NCBI GenBank assembly: GCA_964535315.1
Contig: CAZHTS010000009.1
Location: 1-64,000, forward strand
Direction of reading: 5' to 3'
DNA length: 64,000 bases
Source: CAZHTS01 sp964535315
GTDB lineage: Bacteria > Chloroflexota > Anaerolineae > Anaerolineales > Anaerolineaceae
The notes under the pieces: generated by a model
The model's database searches: none
Told to the model about the DNA's origin: nothing
The model's input: the letters and a program-made list of their open reading frames with translations, nothing else
Shown: positions 1 through 8,483 of the stretch, piece after piece
How positions within the stretch are numbered: position 1 is the first letter of the stretch
How the letters are laid out: every line of letters starts with the position of its first letter
Program-made: the position numbers and the translations under genes

Positions 1-64
1 GCCCTTCCAGGCGCGCCGGCTGTGCGATACAATTTGAGCCATCCTTGATCCTCAGGAGGCCCCT

Positions 65-1969
65 ATGTCTACAGCCGTAGTCGTCGATACCCGCCACAGC
101 CCGCATGCGCGCCTGCGCCCCGTTCCCGTCGATGCCGTGCGCCTGACCGACCGCTTCTGGGCGCCGCGCCAGGAGCTCAACCGCCGGGTGATGATCCCGG
201 CCCAATACCGCCTGTGTGAAGAGACCGGGCGCTTCGACAATCTGCGCAAGGCGGCCGGTTTGCTGCCGGGCGAGTCGGAGGGCTGGTATTTTAACGATAC
301 CGACGTGTACAAGTGGCTCGAAGCCGCTTCCTGGAGCCTGGCCTGGGGGCCCGACCCGGCAGTGGAGGCGCAGATGGACGCCGCCATCGCCCTGGTGGCC
401 GCCGCCCAACAGAGCGACGGTTATCTGGACAGCTATTTCACCGGCAAACGCGCCGGGCTGCGCTTTACCAATTTCGACCTGCACGAACTGTACTGCGCCG
501 GGCATCTCTTTCAGGCGGCCATCGCCCACCGGCGCGTGACCGGCAAAACCAGCCTGCTGGCGGTCGCCGCCCGGCTGGCCGACCACCTGTGCGCCTACTT
601 TGGCCCGCATGCCCGCCACAACGCCTTCGACGCCGACGGTCACCCCGAGGTGGAGATGGCCCTGGTCGAACTCTACCGCCTGACCGGCGAGCGCCGCTAT
701 CTCGATCTGGCCGCGTTTTTCATCGGGGCGCGCGGCCAGAAGCGCATGTACAAGCCCATCGGCTTCCGCGAGCCGGATTATTTCCAGGATCACGTCCCCT
801 TCCGCCAGCTGCAGCGCCTGGAAGGCCATTCGGTGCGCGCCGTGTACCTCAACTGCGGCGCCGCCGACCTGTACGCCGAAACGGGCGAGGCGGCCCTCGA
901 TGCCGCCCTCGAACGCATGTGGGCCAGCATGGTGCAGCGCCAGATGTACGTGCACGGCGGGCTGGGCTCGCGCTATGAAACCGAGGGTTTCGGGCGCGAT
1001 TTCGAACTACCCAACCAGCGCGCCCACGCCGAAACCTGCGCCTCGGTCGCCAACCTGATGTGGAACTGGCGCATGTTCCTGCTCAAAGGCCAGGCGCGCT
1101 TCGTCGACCTGATCGAACGGGCGCTGTTCAACGGGGCGCTGGCCGGCGTCTCGCTGGACGGCCTGGAATACTACTATCAGAACCCGCTCAGCGACGACGG
1201 CTGTCACCGCCGCGAACGCTGGTTCGAGGTGGCCTGCTGCCCGGCCAACCTGGCGCGCACCCTCGCCAGCCTGCCCGGCTACGTATACAGCGTTTCGGAC
1301 GAAGGGCTGTGGGTCAATCTGTACGTCGCCAACCGGGCCGAAATCCCGCTGCCGGACGGGCGTAACGTCAGCATCGAACAGCAATGCGATTATCCCTGGT
1401 CGGGTGAGATCGACCTGCACCTGGACACGCCGGGCAAATACAGCCTGTTCCTGCGCCTGCCCGGCTGGTGCACGGCCGATCAGCCGCAAAGCTGGACGCT
1501 GGCGCTCAACGGCCAGCCCTGCCCGGCGCAGCTCGGCGCCGGGGGATATCTCGAGATCCGGCGCGACTGGCAGGCGGGCGACGAACTGCGCTTCAGCCTG
1601 CCCATGCCGGTACGCCGCCTGGTCTGCCGCCCGGATGTGGCCGAGAACCAGGGGCGCGTGGCGCTGATGCGCGGCCCGCTGTTGTACTGCGTGGAGAGCG
1701 CCGACCACCCCGGCCTGGACGCCCGCAGCCTGATCCTGCCGGACGAGGCCGAATTGCAGCCCGAGCCGCGCCCCGATCTGTTGGGCGGCGTGGTGGCGCT
1801 GTGCGGCCCGGCGCAGATCGATCCGGCAGACGAGGGCTGGGGAACGGAGCTATACCGCCCGTGTGCGCCGGCCGGTGCACCGCGGCCGGTGACGTTGACC
1901 GCCATCCCCTACTACACCTGGGCCAACCGCCAGGCGGGGCCCATGCAGGTCTGGCTGCGCCGCGCCTGA
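65..1969 (+). CDS. Glycoside hydrolase family 127 (DUF1680), beta-L-arabinofuranosidase-like
   Basis: A 634-residue protein of the length usual for GH127. The family releases terminal beta-L-arabinofuranose from plant glycans using a cysteine nucleophile held by a zinc site of one Glu and three Cys. The equivalents are visible: AETCASVANLMWN supplies the Glu and first Cys, and EVACCPANL supplies the adjacent Cys pair, one of which is the nucleophile. There is no signal peptide, so it probably acts in the cytoplasm on imported oligosaccharides. The start at 65 is fixed by AGGAGG at 54-59, five bases upstream. A TACAAT at 28-33 could be the -10 box. No sugar genes adjoin it; the next gene is convergent. 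Family assignment is firm, substrate is inferred. Confidence 0.9.
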   Translation: MSTAVVVDTRHSPHARLRPVPVDAVRLTDRFWAPRQELNRRVMIPAQYRLCEETGRFDNLRKAAGLLPGESEGWYFNDTDVYKWLEAASWSLAWGPDPAVEAQMDAAIALVAAAQQSDGYLDSYFTGKRAGLRFTNFDLHELYCAGHLFQAAIAHRRVTGKTSLLAVAARLADHLCAYFGPHARHNAFDADGHPEVEMALVELYRLTGERRYLDLAAFFIGARGQKRMYKPIGFREPDYFQDHVPFRQLQRLEGHSVRAVYLNCGAADLYAETGEAALDAALERMWASMVQRQMYVHGGLGSRYETEGFGRDFELPNQRAHAETCASVANLMWNWRMFLLKGQARFVDLIERALFNGALAGVSLDGLEYYYQNPLSDDGCHRRERWFEVACCPANLARTLASLPGYVYSVSDEGLWVNLYVANRAEIPLPDGRNVSIEQQCDYPWSGEIDLHLDTPGKYSLFLRLPGWCTADQPQSWTLALNGQPCPAQLGAGGYLEIRRDWQAGDELRFSLPMPVRRLVCRPDVAENQGRVALMRGPLLYCVESADHPGLDARSLILPDEAELQPEPRPDLLGGVVALCGPAQIDPADEGWGTELYRPCAPAGAPRPVTLTAIPYYTWANRQAGPMQVWLRRA

Positions 1970-1972
1970 GCG

Positions 1973-2359
1973 TCAGCGCCGGGCGATGAGCACCGCCAGA
2001 AAATTGACCGGCACCTGAAAGACCCAGATGATCAGCATGTTATCGAACGCGCTGGGTGTGCTTGGCATCAGATAGTGCACGGGCACGAACAACAGCGGCA
2101 CCCACGCAAAACTGAACAGAAAAGCGCCAAAGTACTGCCCGGCGCCTTGCAGCCACAAAGCGGTAGGCAGCAGGAATGGGCTCAGGTGCACCCACAACCA
2201 GAAGGCGGCGATGGTCAGCAAAGCCGCCAGCGGGGCCTGCACCGCCACCTGATCCGTACCCGGATACCAGCGGTGCAGCCCGTAACCGGCCAAAATGAAG
2301 ACGATGTTCATCACCGCCAGCACCAGGCCGTGCAGTGCGCTGCGTACCAGACCCATCAT
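1973..2359 (-). CDS. Small integral membrane protein of unknown function
   Basis: A 128-residue hydrophobic protein with about four predicted membrane segments (roughly residues 5-27, 42-62, 70-95 and 105-127). I recognise no family motif. Its ATG overlaps the stop of the upstream phosphatase/acetyltransferase gene in the arrangement ATGA (2356-2359), so the two are very likely cotranscribed and translationally coupled. It ends only a few bases from the convergent GH127 gene, leaving no room for a separate terminator. Confidence 0.7.
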   Translation of the reverse strand: MMGLVRSALHGLVLAVMNIVFILAGYGLHRWYPGTDQVAVQAPLAALLTIAAFWLWVHLSPFLLPTALWLQGAGQYFGAFLFSFAWVPLLFVPVHYLMPSTPSAFDNMLIIWVFQVPVNFLAVLIARR

Positions 2360-3483
2360 ACCGCCCGCTCCCGCTCGATGCGCCAGTAAAGCGCATCGGT
2401 ATCTTCATCATACAGATAAAAGCCCGACTTTTGCAAGACCCGCAGCGAAGCCGGGTTATTTTTCTTAACCACCGCCTGCGCCATCGAAAAACGTTCCTGG
2501 CGGAAGGCCCAATCGCACAGGGCGCGCACCGCCTCGCTGGCGTAACCGTTGCCCTGAACGGCAGGGTCGATGCCGTAGCCAATCTCGGTCATGCCGCCCG
2601 GTTGCAGGCCCTTGAAACCGACCAGCCCGACGCCGCGGCTGCCGGCGTTTTCGATCACCAGCCAGTAGGTGTGCCAGCGCTGTAAATCGCAGGAGACGTC
2701 TTGCATGCGGACGACCTTGGCCTGGATGGCGCGCTGCACCACCTCGCTCAGCACCGCCCTGGAAAGCGGCAGGCCCAGTTCCTGTTCCAACCCGGCCGGA
2801 TCGTCCAGGTAGCGCTGCAACTGCCCGGCCGTCAGCGGCAGCAGGCGCAGGCGGCCGCTGTGCAGTTCTGCGGCGCTCAACGGGGTCTCGCGCCAGCGCC
2901 GGCAGACCAGCCGGCCATCCTCCAGCCGTTCGCAGCGGATGAGGGCGGCGTGGGGCAGGTGCTGCCGCTCGACGTAATCGACCGTCAGGTTGTCCATCAC
3001 CAGCGGCAGCATACAGCGGTAGGTGCCGCCGTGCCCGACCAGCAGCACGTTTTCGCCGGCGGCGCTCAAGCGCTGCACAAAGGGCACAAAACGGGCGCGC
3101 ATATCGTCGTAGCTCTCCCCGCCCGGAAAGGAACGGCCCCATTGACGATCCAGCAGCCAGGCGCGCACGATTTCGGCGTACAACGCCCAGCCGGCGTCAT
3201 CTGAACGCCCCTCCAGTTCGCCGCAGTCGAATTCGCCCAGTTCGGGCGCCGCCTGGCAGAGACAGCCCAACCCGCCCGCCAGGATTTCACCGGTTTGCAC
3301 GGCGCGCAGCAGCGGGCTGGTGTAAATACGCCGGATGTGGGCGCCGCGCAGCGCGTCGCTTTGCGCCAGGGCGCGGGCCTGGGCCTCGCCGGCGGAGGTC
3401 AGCGGGTGTTTCCAGCCGCGATTCGAGAATTCACGGCGCACGTTGGCCTCGCTCTGGCCGTGGCGCACCAGGTAGATGGACAT
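2356..3483 (-). CDS. Fusion: histidine phosphatase (phosphoglycerate mutase-like) + GNAT N-acetyltransferase
   Basis: A 375-residue two-domain protein. Residues 1 to about 190 form a histidine phosphatase: the phospho-acceptor RHG is at residues 7-9 and the second catalytic His is in LLVGHGGT near residue 151. Residues about 205-375 form a GNAT acetyltransferase of the RimJ/RimL type, with the acetyl-CoA loop region GIDPAVQGNGYASEA and the family end signature NPASLRVLQKSGF. Each domain has the length of a stand-alone enzyme, so this is a true fusion. It is coupled to the small membrane protein downstream. Substrates of both halves are unknown. Confidence 0.85.
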   Translation of the reverse strand: MSIYLVRHGQSEANVRREFSNRGWKHPLTSAGEAQARALAQSDALRGAHIRRIYTSPLLRAVQTGEILAGGLGCLCQAAPELGEFDCGELEGRSDDAGWALYAEIVRAWLLDRQWGRSFPGGESYDDMRARFVPFVQRLSAAGENVLLVGHGGTYRCMLPLVMDNLTVDYVERQHLPHAALIRCERLEDGRLVCRRWRETPLSAAELHSGRLRLLPLTAGQLQRYLDDPAGLEQELGLPLSRAVLSEVVQRAIQAKVVRMQDVSCDLQRWHTYWLVIENAGSRGVGLVGFKGLQPGGMTEIGYGIDPAVQGNGYASEAVRALCDWAFRQERFSMAQAVVKKNNPASLRVLQKSGFYLYDEDTDALYWRIERERAV

Positions 3484-3507
3484 GCTCCCTCCCGTGGTTG
3501 TGTTGGA

Positions 3508-3870
3508 TCAGACGGCAGGCCCTATCCCTCCTGCCGCCAGCAGCAGGGCGCGCAGCGCAGGATCGTTCACCTCGCCGGCGTTGTTCAACCTGAGACGGCC
3601 CGCCTGCAACACACCTTGTGGATCGGGCAGACCGGCGGCGAACGCCAGCCGGACGCCGGCCCTGAGCGGGGCCAGGGTGCACACCGTCTGCCCGGCCAGG
3701 CTGTAGACGATCGTCTTTGCGCCGGGGTGGACGCGTTCGACCGCCTGCGGCAGACATTCCAGGATCAGGCGCCGCGCCCGCAGCGCCGTTTCCTGCACGC
3801 CCTCGTCATAGGCCGCCAGAAAATCTTCGGGCAGAATGGGCGCCTCGTCAAACGAAGATGAACGCTTCAT
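3508..3870 (-). CDS. DUF1801/YdhG-like small protein
   Basis: A 120-residue soluble protein resembling the DUF1801 (YdhG, iron-chaperone-like fold) family: an N-terminal helix with a DFLAAY segment, then VERVHPGAKTIVYSL, which matches the region where family members carry their conserved Gly-rich turn. No catalytic residues are evident. It lies 24 bases upstream of the phosphatase/acetyltransferase fusion on the same strand and may share its transcript. Function unknown; the family call is from general similarity only. Confidence 0.6.
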   Translation of the reverse strand: MKRSSSFDEAPILPEDFLAAYDEGVQETALRARRLILECLPQAVERVHPGAKTIVYSLAGQTVCTLAPLRAGVRLAFAAGLPDPQGVLQAGRLRLNNAGEVNDPALRALLLAAGGIGPAV

Positions 3871-3968
3871 ATTTCCTCCGCCTTACCGGGCTGAACACAG
3901 GTTTGCCTTGAATATACTCGATTGGCCGCACTGCGGCAACCTTTCCGGCCAGCCCTGGCGCGCCGGGT

Positions 3969-4604
3969 TCAATGGCGCCCGCGGCTGAGGTAGTCGTGCC
4001 AGAACAGGCGCGCCGCCACCGCCCGCCAGGGGCGCCAGGTCTGCCCGAGGGCAGCCATTTCTTCGCCGCTCGGGCAGCGCTCCAGGCCCTTGACCTGTTG
4101 CAGCGCTACCGCCAGCGCCCGGTCGCCAACCGGCCACACGTCCGGGCGCAGCAGCGCCATCAGCAAATAAATGTTCGCCGTCCAGGCGCCGATACCGGTG
4201 ATGGCCGTCAGGCGCGCCAGCACCTCCGCGTCGGGCAGCCCGGTCAGCGCCTCCAGATCCAGTTCGCCGCGCAACAGCGCCGCAGCCAGGATGCGCCCGT
4301 AGCGCGTCTTTTGCCGGCTGAAACCGATGCGCTTCAACTGCTCGTCGTCGAATTCCAGGAAGCGCTGCGGGGTGAGCGGCTGGGCCGCCTGCTTGAGCCG
4401 CTCGAAGGCCGCCCGGGCCGAGGCGAGCGAGACCTGCTGCTCGAGGATGATGTGCAGCAGCGTGGCAAAGCCCGGCGGGCGTTCCCACATCGGCGGCGGG
4501 CCGTAGCGCTCCAGGATCAGGGCCAGGTCGGCGTCCTGACCGGCCAGCGCCGCCAGCGCCCGCGGGTAACTGGTTTCGTCCAGAACGGCGGGCGGATCAA
4601 ACAA
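3969..4604 (-). CDS. DNA-3-methyladenine glycosylase II-like (HhH-GPD, AlkA type)
   Basis: A 211-residue base-excision repair glycosylase. LLHIILEQQVSLASA is the helix that opens the HhH-GPD core, LTAITGIGAWTANIYL is the helix-hairpin-helix, and the catalytic Asp is in WPVGDRAL. It lacks the N-terminal TBP-like domain of E. coli AlkA, so it is the short form common in many bacteria. It should flip out and excise alkylated bases such as 3-methyladenine. Its start overlaps the end of the upstream acetyltransferase gene by eight bases, so the two are in one operon. Confidence 0.88.
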   Translation of the reverse strand: MFDPPAVLDETSYPRALAALAGQDADLALILERYGPPPMWERPPGFATLLHIILEQQVSLASARAAFERLKQAAQPLTPQRFLEFDDEQLKRIGFSRQKTRYGRILAAALLRGELDLEALTGLPDAEVLARLTAITGIGAWTANIYLLMALLRPDVWPVGDRALAVALQQVKGLERCPSGEEMAALGQTWRPWRAVAARLFWHDYLSRGRH

Positions 4605-5457
4605 AGTGATACTCCAGGTAATCGCACACCGCCCGGTAGCCGACCTTCTGGTAGATGCTGTTCGAGACCGGGTTGGATAGATCGGTGAACAGGTTGCAGA
4701 ATTGCTTACCCGAGTCGAGGATCAACTGGCTGAGCGCCGCCACACAGGCGCTGGCGTAACCTCTGCCGCGCAGTTCCGGCGGGGTGTACACCATGCCGAC
4801 CGTAGCGCCGTGCGGCGTCGGGCGCGATTTGAGCGCACAGGAAACCGGGCCGCCGTCCTGCCAGACGAACAAATCGCCGTCGTGGATGCGGTTGTGCGTC
4901 GCCTCCACCAGCCCGGCGCGGCTTTCATCCCCCAGCGCCTCGGCCTGGAAGGCAGCCGTCCACGCCACCAGCAGATCGCTGTCGCTCATCTGCGCCGGAC
5001 GCATGGAACCGGGCGGCGGCTGCGGCGGGGGGATCACCTGGCGCAATTCGTAGATGCGCTGGCGCATGCCGGTGACCACATCGCAGCCGTGCGCTGCTTT
5101 CCAGGCCGCGGCAAACGCCCCCGCCGCGGCGTTGGGGCCCAACACACCGGGCAGGTTGTGCCCGTGGGCGTGCAGGTGCGCGGCCAGCGCCGCCGCCAGG
5201 GCCGGCGCCGCCTCGCCCTGCGCGTGAACGATCAGGTTGTGCGGCGGAGTCTGGATGGCAACCAGTTCGCCCCCCTGCTCGCTGACGCTGAAGAAGAGCG
5301 GCGGCGTCTGAATGCGTTCGGGAAAACGCCGCAGGCGCAGGCAGATACCCAACATCAGGTTGTTGGCGGATTCTTCCTGCTCCAGGCGGGCCTGGTTGTG
5401 CTGTAAGAACTGGTGAACATCGGCGTAAACGGTTAGCATGGGTTCCCTCACAGGCAT
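4597..5457 (-). CDS. GNAT family N-acetyltransferase
   Basis: A 286-residue protein whose C-terminal half is a GNAT domain. GMVYTPPELRGRGYAS is the acetyl-CoA binding loop (R-G-x-G-Y/x-A), followed by LFTDLSNPVSNSIYQKVGY, the usual closing motif. The N-terminal half (residues 1-150) is alpha/beta with no recognised motif, as in other two-lobed predicted acetyltransferases. Translation could also begin at the internal Met 7. It overlaps the glycosylase gene downstream. Substrate unknown. Confidence 0.82.
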   Translation of the reverse strand: MPVREPMLTVYADVHQFLQHNQARLEQEESANNLMLGICLRLRRFPERIQTPPLFFSVSEQGGELVAIQTPPHNLIVHAQGEAAPALAAALAAHLHAHGHNLPGVLGPNAAAGAFAAAWKAAHGCDVVTGMRQRIYELRQVIPPPQPPPGSMRPAQMSDSDLLVAWTAAFQAEALGDESRAGLVEATHNRIHDGDLFVWQDGGPVSCALKSRPTPHGATVGMVYTPPELRGRGYASACVAALSQLILDSGKQFCNLFTDLSNPVSNSIYQKVGYRAVCDYLEYHFV

Positions 5458-5466
5458 GGTGTGGAT

Positions 5467-5499
5467 AAAAAAGCAGAGCGCCGGGGGCCGGGCTCTGCT
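5467..5499 (-). terminator. Intrinsic terminator of the PilZ gene
   Basis: Reading the minus strand, an 8-bp perfect stem (5492-5499 with 5472-5479) and a 12-base GC-rich loop are followed directly by six T residues (5467-5472). It separates the PilZ gene from the acetyltransferase operon. Confidence 0.85.
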
Positions 5500-5529
5500 C
5501 TATCGGACATTGGGCGTGACAGGGACGGG

Positions 5530-6222
5530 TTAGCGTTTCCTGGCCGCGGCGAGCAGAGCCTCGTATTTATGCTGAACTTCGTTGACAATTTCCATACGCC
5601 GCTGCGAGATGTAGCGCAGGATTTCGGCCTGTTCAGGCAGGTCTTCGTTAAAGGCCAGCGAAAGCCGCGGCGAGTCGCCCGCCGGGGTGATGTTGCGGAT
5701 GGTGGTGATACAGTTCAGCGGGCCAAAGGGCATCTGCATGCTCAACCGGGCAACATCGCCGCGCTTGAATTCGTAATCCGGGCGCGGCGGGTTGGTGACG
5801 ATCCCCAGGCCCTCGATGGACACGTCCACCACTTCGACCTGAATCCGATCGGTATTGATCGCCAATGTCGCCGGCATGGGTTGGGCGGGCTCCACCCGGG
5901 CAATCATGCGGCGCCCGAGACGATTGTTCAGGTAAGACAAACCGGTAACCTTGACCAGGCCCTTGAGAATATCGAACTCAACCACCGTGGCCTGAATGGC
6001 GTTCAACGGTTCATCACACAACAGCCAGGTTTGTTGCTCCCACTGCAGGCAAACCGATCCAGGTGGAGCAACTTCCAGGACGATATTTTCACCTTCAACG
6101 CTTTTCATACGCGCGTGAGAGGTGAACGGAATGCCTTTGTAGAAATTCAACACTTCAACTTCTTGCCCGGCCTCAAGCGCACTCCGCAGTTCGGCTATTA
6201 TCTGTTCGTTGCTGGATTTCAT
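5530..6222 (-). CDS. PilZ domain (c-di-GMP receptor) protein
   Basis: A 230-residue protein carrying a C-terminal PilZ domain. The two c-di-GMP-binding motifs are intact: RRMIAR (RxxxR) near residue 125 and DVSIEG (DxSxxG) about 30 residues later. The N-terminal 115 residues form a YcgR/flagellar-brake-like beta domain. It probably transmits cyclic-di-GMP levels to a motility, pilus or polysaccharide target, but none is encoded nearby. GAGGAG at 6233-6238 suits ATG at 6222 with ten-base spacing; a GTG six bases further upstream is a less likely start. The gene is monocistronic with its own terminator. Confidence 0.88.
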   Translation of the reverse strand: MKSSNEQIIAELRSALEAGQEVEVLNFYKGIPFTSHARMKSVEGENIVLEVAPPGSVCLQWEQQTWLLCDEPLNAIQATVVEFDILKGLVKVTGLSYLNNRLGRRMIARVEPAQPMPATLAINTDRIQVEVVDVSIEGLGIVTNPPRPDYEFKRGDVARLSMQMPFGPLNCITTIRNITPAGDSPRLSLAFNEDLPEQAEILRYISQRRMEIVNEVQHKYEALLAAARKR

Positions 6223-6292
6223 GAACACTTTGCTCCTCGCTTTTTTTTGAACGAAGCAAGTTTGTGTGATGAACGCAGAAATATCAATTTCT

Positions 6293-6298
6293 ATTGTA
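6293..6298 (-). promoter_or_regulatory. Possible -10 box for the PilZ gene
   Basis: The AT-rich gap 6229-6354 contains TACAAT on the minus strand about 70 bases upstream of the PilZ start. No good -35 box sits at 16-18 bases, although TTGACA occurs further upstream. Tentative. Confidence 0.3.
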
Positions 6299-6354
6299 GC
6301 ACAAACAGAAAAAATGCTATTAATAAATTTGTCAACTCATTGCACCAACTCGGA

Positions 6355-7167
6355 TCATTGGCCGCGGGCGCGCAGATATTCGCGGATGTCCACGTTGAAC
6401 TTCATCTCCTCCAGGGTAAATATCGCCCAGGGGCTGCCGTCTTCCAGCCAGGTGGCGGAACCACGCACCGCGGTCGACGTCCCATCCAACACGCCGTAGC
6501 TGAGCGCCTCGGTGATCCACAACGATTTTGCCGTGCTGTTCTCATTCTTGTAGCGCATCACCTCCATATAACGCAGCAGGTCGCTCTGCGGGTCAAAACG
6601 CACGACAAAATGTTCCTCGCTCTGCTCAAAAGGCACCACCAGGATGGCGCTGGCGTCGTCGAGCGCTTCCCAACGCACGCCAGGGGCGCTAAGGAAGACG
6701 GACGGCGTCCAGGACAGTTCGGCCCACATGCCCAGATTGGCGGCCTGGTTCAAGTTGGGCCCCTGCGAAACGCCAAAGGGCAGTTCGAAATAGCTGCTGC
6801 CGTCTACATAGCGCTCATTGACCTTCATAACCGGCAGGCCGAACCAGTTGGCCTCGATGTAATGACGGTAGCCGCGCCCGACGTCGTGGGTGAAGCGGAA
6901 GCGTCCCGGCAGGCTGAGGCTGCCGAACGGGCGCAGCGTGGCCCGCCCGCTCATCACCACCGTCTCGATCACCGGCAGACGCTCGCCGTACATTTTGCGA
7001 TAGAAACGCTCCACCGGCGCCGGCAGACCGGCAGGCAGAGCAAAGGTTTTCAGTTCTGGCGTCGCCTGTGGAAAGGCAGGAAATGGGGCGGGGTTGATCT
7101 TCAACCCCAACCAGATCAGGGCGCTCACTGCGCCCAGCACAACGAGGAGGATCAGGACAGTTTTCAT
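6355..7167 (-). CDS. Membrane-anchored hypothetical protein (DUF6544/DUF6920-like)
   Basis: A 270-residue protein with one N-terminal membrane anchor (residues 4-24) and a large soluble domain placed outside the membrane. The sequence PAPVERFYRKMYG followed by a beta-rich region with TWLEDGSPW resembles a widespread domain of unknown function that I associate with DUF6544/DUF6920, but I cannot confirm this. No catalytic motif is evident. It is 27 bases downstream of a polytopic membrane protein gene on the same strand and probably belongs to that operon. Confidence 0.6.
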   Translation of the reverse strand: MKTVLILLVVLGAVSALIWLGLKINPAPFPAFPQATPELKTFALPAGLPAPVERFYRKMYGERLPVIETVVMSGRATLRPFGSLSLPGRFRFTHDVGRGYRHYIEANWFGLPVMKVNERYVDGSSYFELPFGVSQGPNLNQAANLGMWAELSWTPSVFLSAPGVRWEALDDASAILVVPFEQSEEHFVVRFDPQSDLLRYMEVMRYKNENSTAKSLWITEALSYGVLDGTSTAVRGSATWLEDGSPWAIFTLEEMKFNVDIREYLRARGQ

Positions 7168-7194
7168 GGCGCTTTCTTATTCCGGCAAAAAGGA

Positions 7195-8079
7195 TCAGGG
7201 TTTGATATTGCGCAGGTAGACATACGTCACCCGGCAGGCCACCAGGCTCATGGCAATGAACGAGCCGACAAAGGCAATCATCTGGCCGGCGCTCAACGTC
7301 ACGCCCGCCAACCGCTGCACGATGGTCTGCGTCGCCACCACCAGGCCGATGACGACGTTGAGCATCAACAGCGGGGCAGCCAGCAGATAACCCAACGGCG
7401 CACGGCGCAGAATATAGACCCCCGACAGGGTAACCGCCGGGGCGATCACCCCCAGGTCGAGCACGTAGGTGACCACGGTGGTGTAACTGCCCAAGACGAC
7501 CGGCACGCCGCCTTGCAGGATGGGGCCGATGACGTCCAGCAGCCAGACGCCCGTCAGGATCACGCCGGTGGCGATCATGAAGGCGCCGATGCCGCGGCGG
7601 GGCATGCCGGGCGCAAGGTGCGCTTCGAGCACAGACAGATCGACGGACGCCAGTACAAAGGCAAAGGCGAACAAACTGGCAGAAAAGTACACCAGGTAAA
7701 CCAGGAAGAAGGGGTTATAGGCGGCGCTCAACGCCAGCGAAGCCGCATTGTACAGGTGGTAAACGAGCGCCCCGCTCAACAGCAGCCGGCCGCGCAGCGT
7801 ACCGCGCCGGTAGCGGCCCAACGCGATCAACAACCAGGGAACGGCCACGAACAGGGTGATCACGTCGCCGCCGCGGAAGGAGGCGGCGGTAAGCTGTGTG
7901 TCGTAGCGATACAGGCCGCGGCCGTCCAGCTGCACCGTCTGGCCGCGCAGGCTGGTAAAGGGGTACGGCTCCCCTGCTCCCGGCCAGAACAACCCGCCGG
8001 CGGCGACCAACAGCGCCAGAACGGCGATCAAGATAGAAAGCCCAACGATCCTTTTACTTGTTTTCATGTCATCCCTCAC
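7195..8079 (-). CDS. Polytopic membrane protein, unknown function
   Basis: A 294-residue protein with about seven or eight predicted membrane helices. The ATG at position five of the reading frame (MKTSKR) is an alternative start. The first coding bases overlap the stop of the upstream 85-residue gene by four bases (8076-8079), showing translational coupling. The external loop after helix 1 contains YPFTSLRGQTVQLDGRGLYR. I recognise no family. Confidence 0.65.
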   Translation of the reverse strand: MRDDMKTSKRIVGLSILIAVLALLVAAGGLFWPGAGEPYPFTSLRGQTVQLDGRGLYRYDTQLTAASFRGGDVITLFVAVPWLLIALGRYRRGTLRGRLLLSGALVYHLYNAASLALSAAYNPFFLVYLVYFSASLFAFAFVLASVDLSVLEAHLAPGMPRRGIGAFMIATGVILTGVWLLDVIGPILQGGVPVVLGSYTTVVTYVLDLGVIAPAVTLSGVYILRRAPLGYLLAAPLLMLNVVIGLVVATQTIVQRLAGVTLSAGQMIAFVGSFIAMSLVACRVTYVYLRNIKP

Positions 8080-8333
8080 AAAAGCGCAGCCTTACCCTGC
8101 CCGTCGCTTTCGGGCAAAAGGCGCCGGATAGACAGCAGGGTAAACCCCAACCCGTGCAGCTGGCGGATCAGGCCGATCAGACCGGCCTGATCGCTGCGCA
8201 CACTGAGCAGCGTGGTATTGTTGCCGGCCGGCGCCAGTTGCAAGCCGGGTGGGGCGAAGCGCTCGATCTCGGCCGCGCTCATCTGCTCGTAAATCTGAAT
8301 CTGGTAAATGCAAACGTCATCCATTGTGCTCAT
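8076..8333 (-). CDS. Small hypothetical protein
   Basis: An 85-residue soluble protein. The pattern of two alternating strands and helices ending in GLIRQLHGLGFTLLSI could be a small ferredoxin-like (ACT/BON-type) fold, but no motif supports a specific family. It is the first gene of a likely three-gene operon with the polytopic membrane protein and the anchored protein downstream. It might be a cytoplasmic regulator or partner of those membrane proteins; that is inference from position only. Confidence 0.55.
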   Translation of the reverse strand: MSTMDDVCIYQIQIYEQMSAAEIERFAPPGLQLAPAGNNTTLLSVRSDQAGLIGLIRQLHGLGFTLLSIRRLLPESDGQGKAALL

Positions 8334-8483
8334 TTTCTCCTCACGGATAGGCTCATTCCGCGATCGTTTTCGCTATGGATAGCTTAGCAAAATTGGGAGA
8401 AAATTTGCCCACACAAAGATGTGGTTTATCCCTGCCCAGGATGTGGTTTTAGAAAAAGTGCTGGGCTGCGGGGCGGCCGGCGT

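Noticed and set aside
5461..8190. Very long open frame on the plus strand opposite the PilZ and membrane-protein genes
   Set aside because: Antisense shadow of GC-rich coding sequence: composition rich in Arg/Gln/His/Gly, no domain, spans several genes and a terminator.
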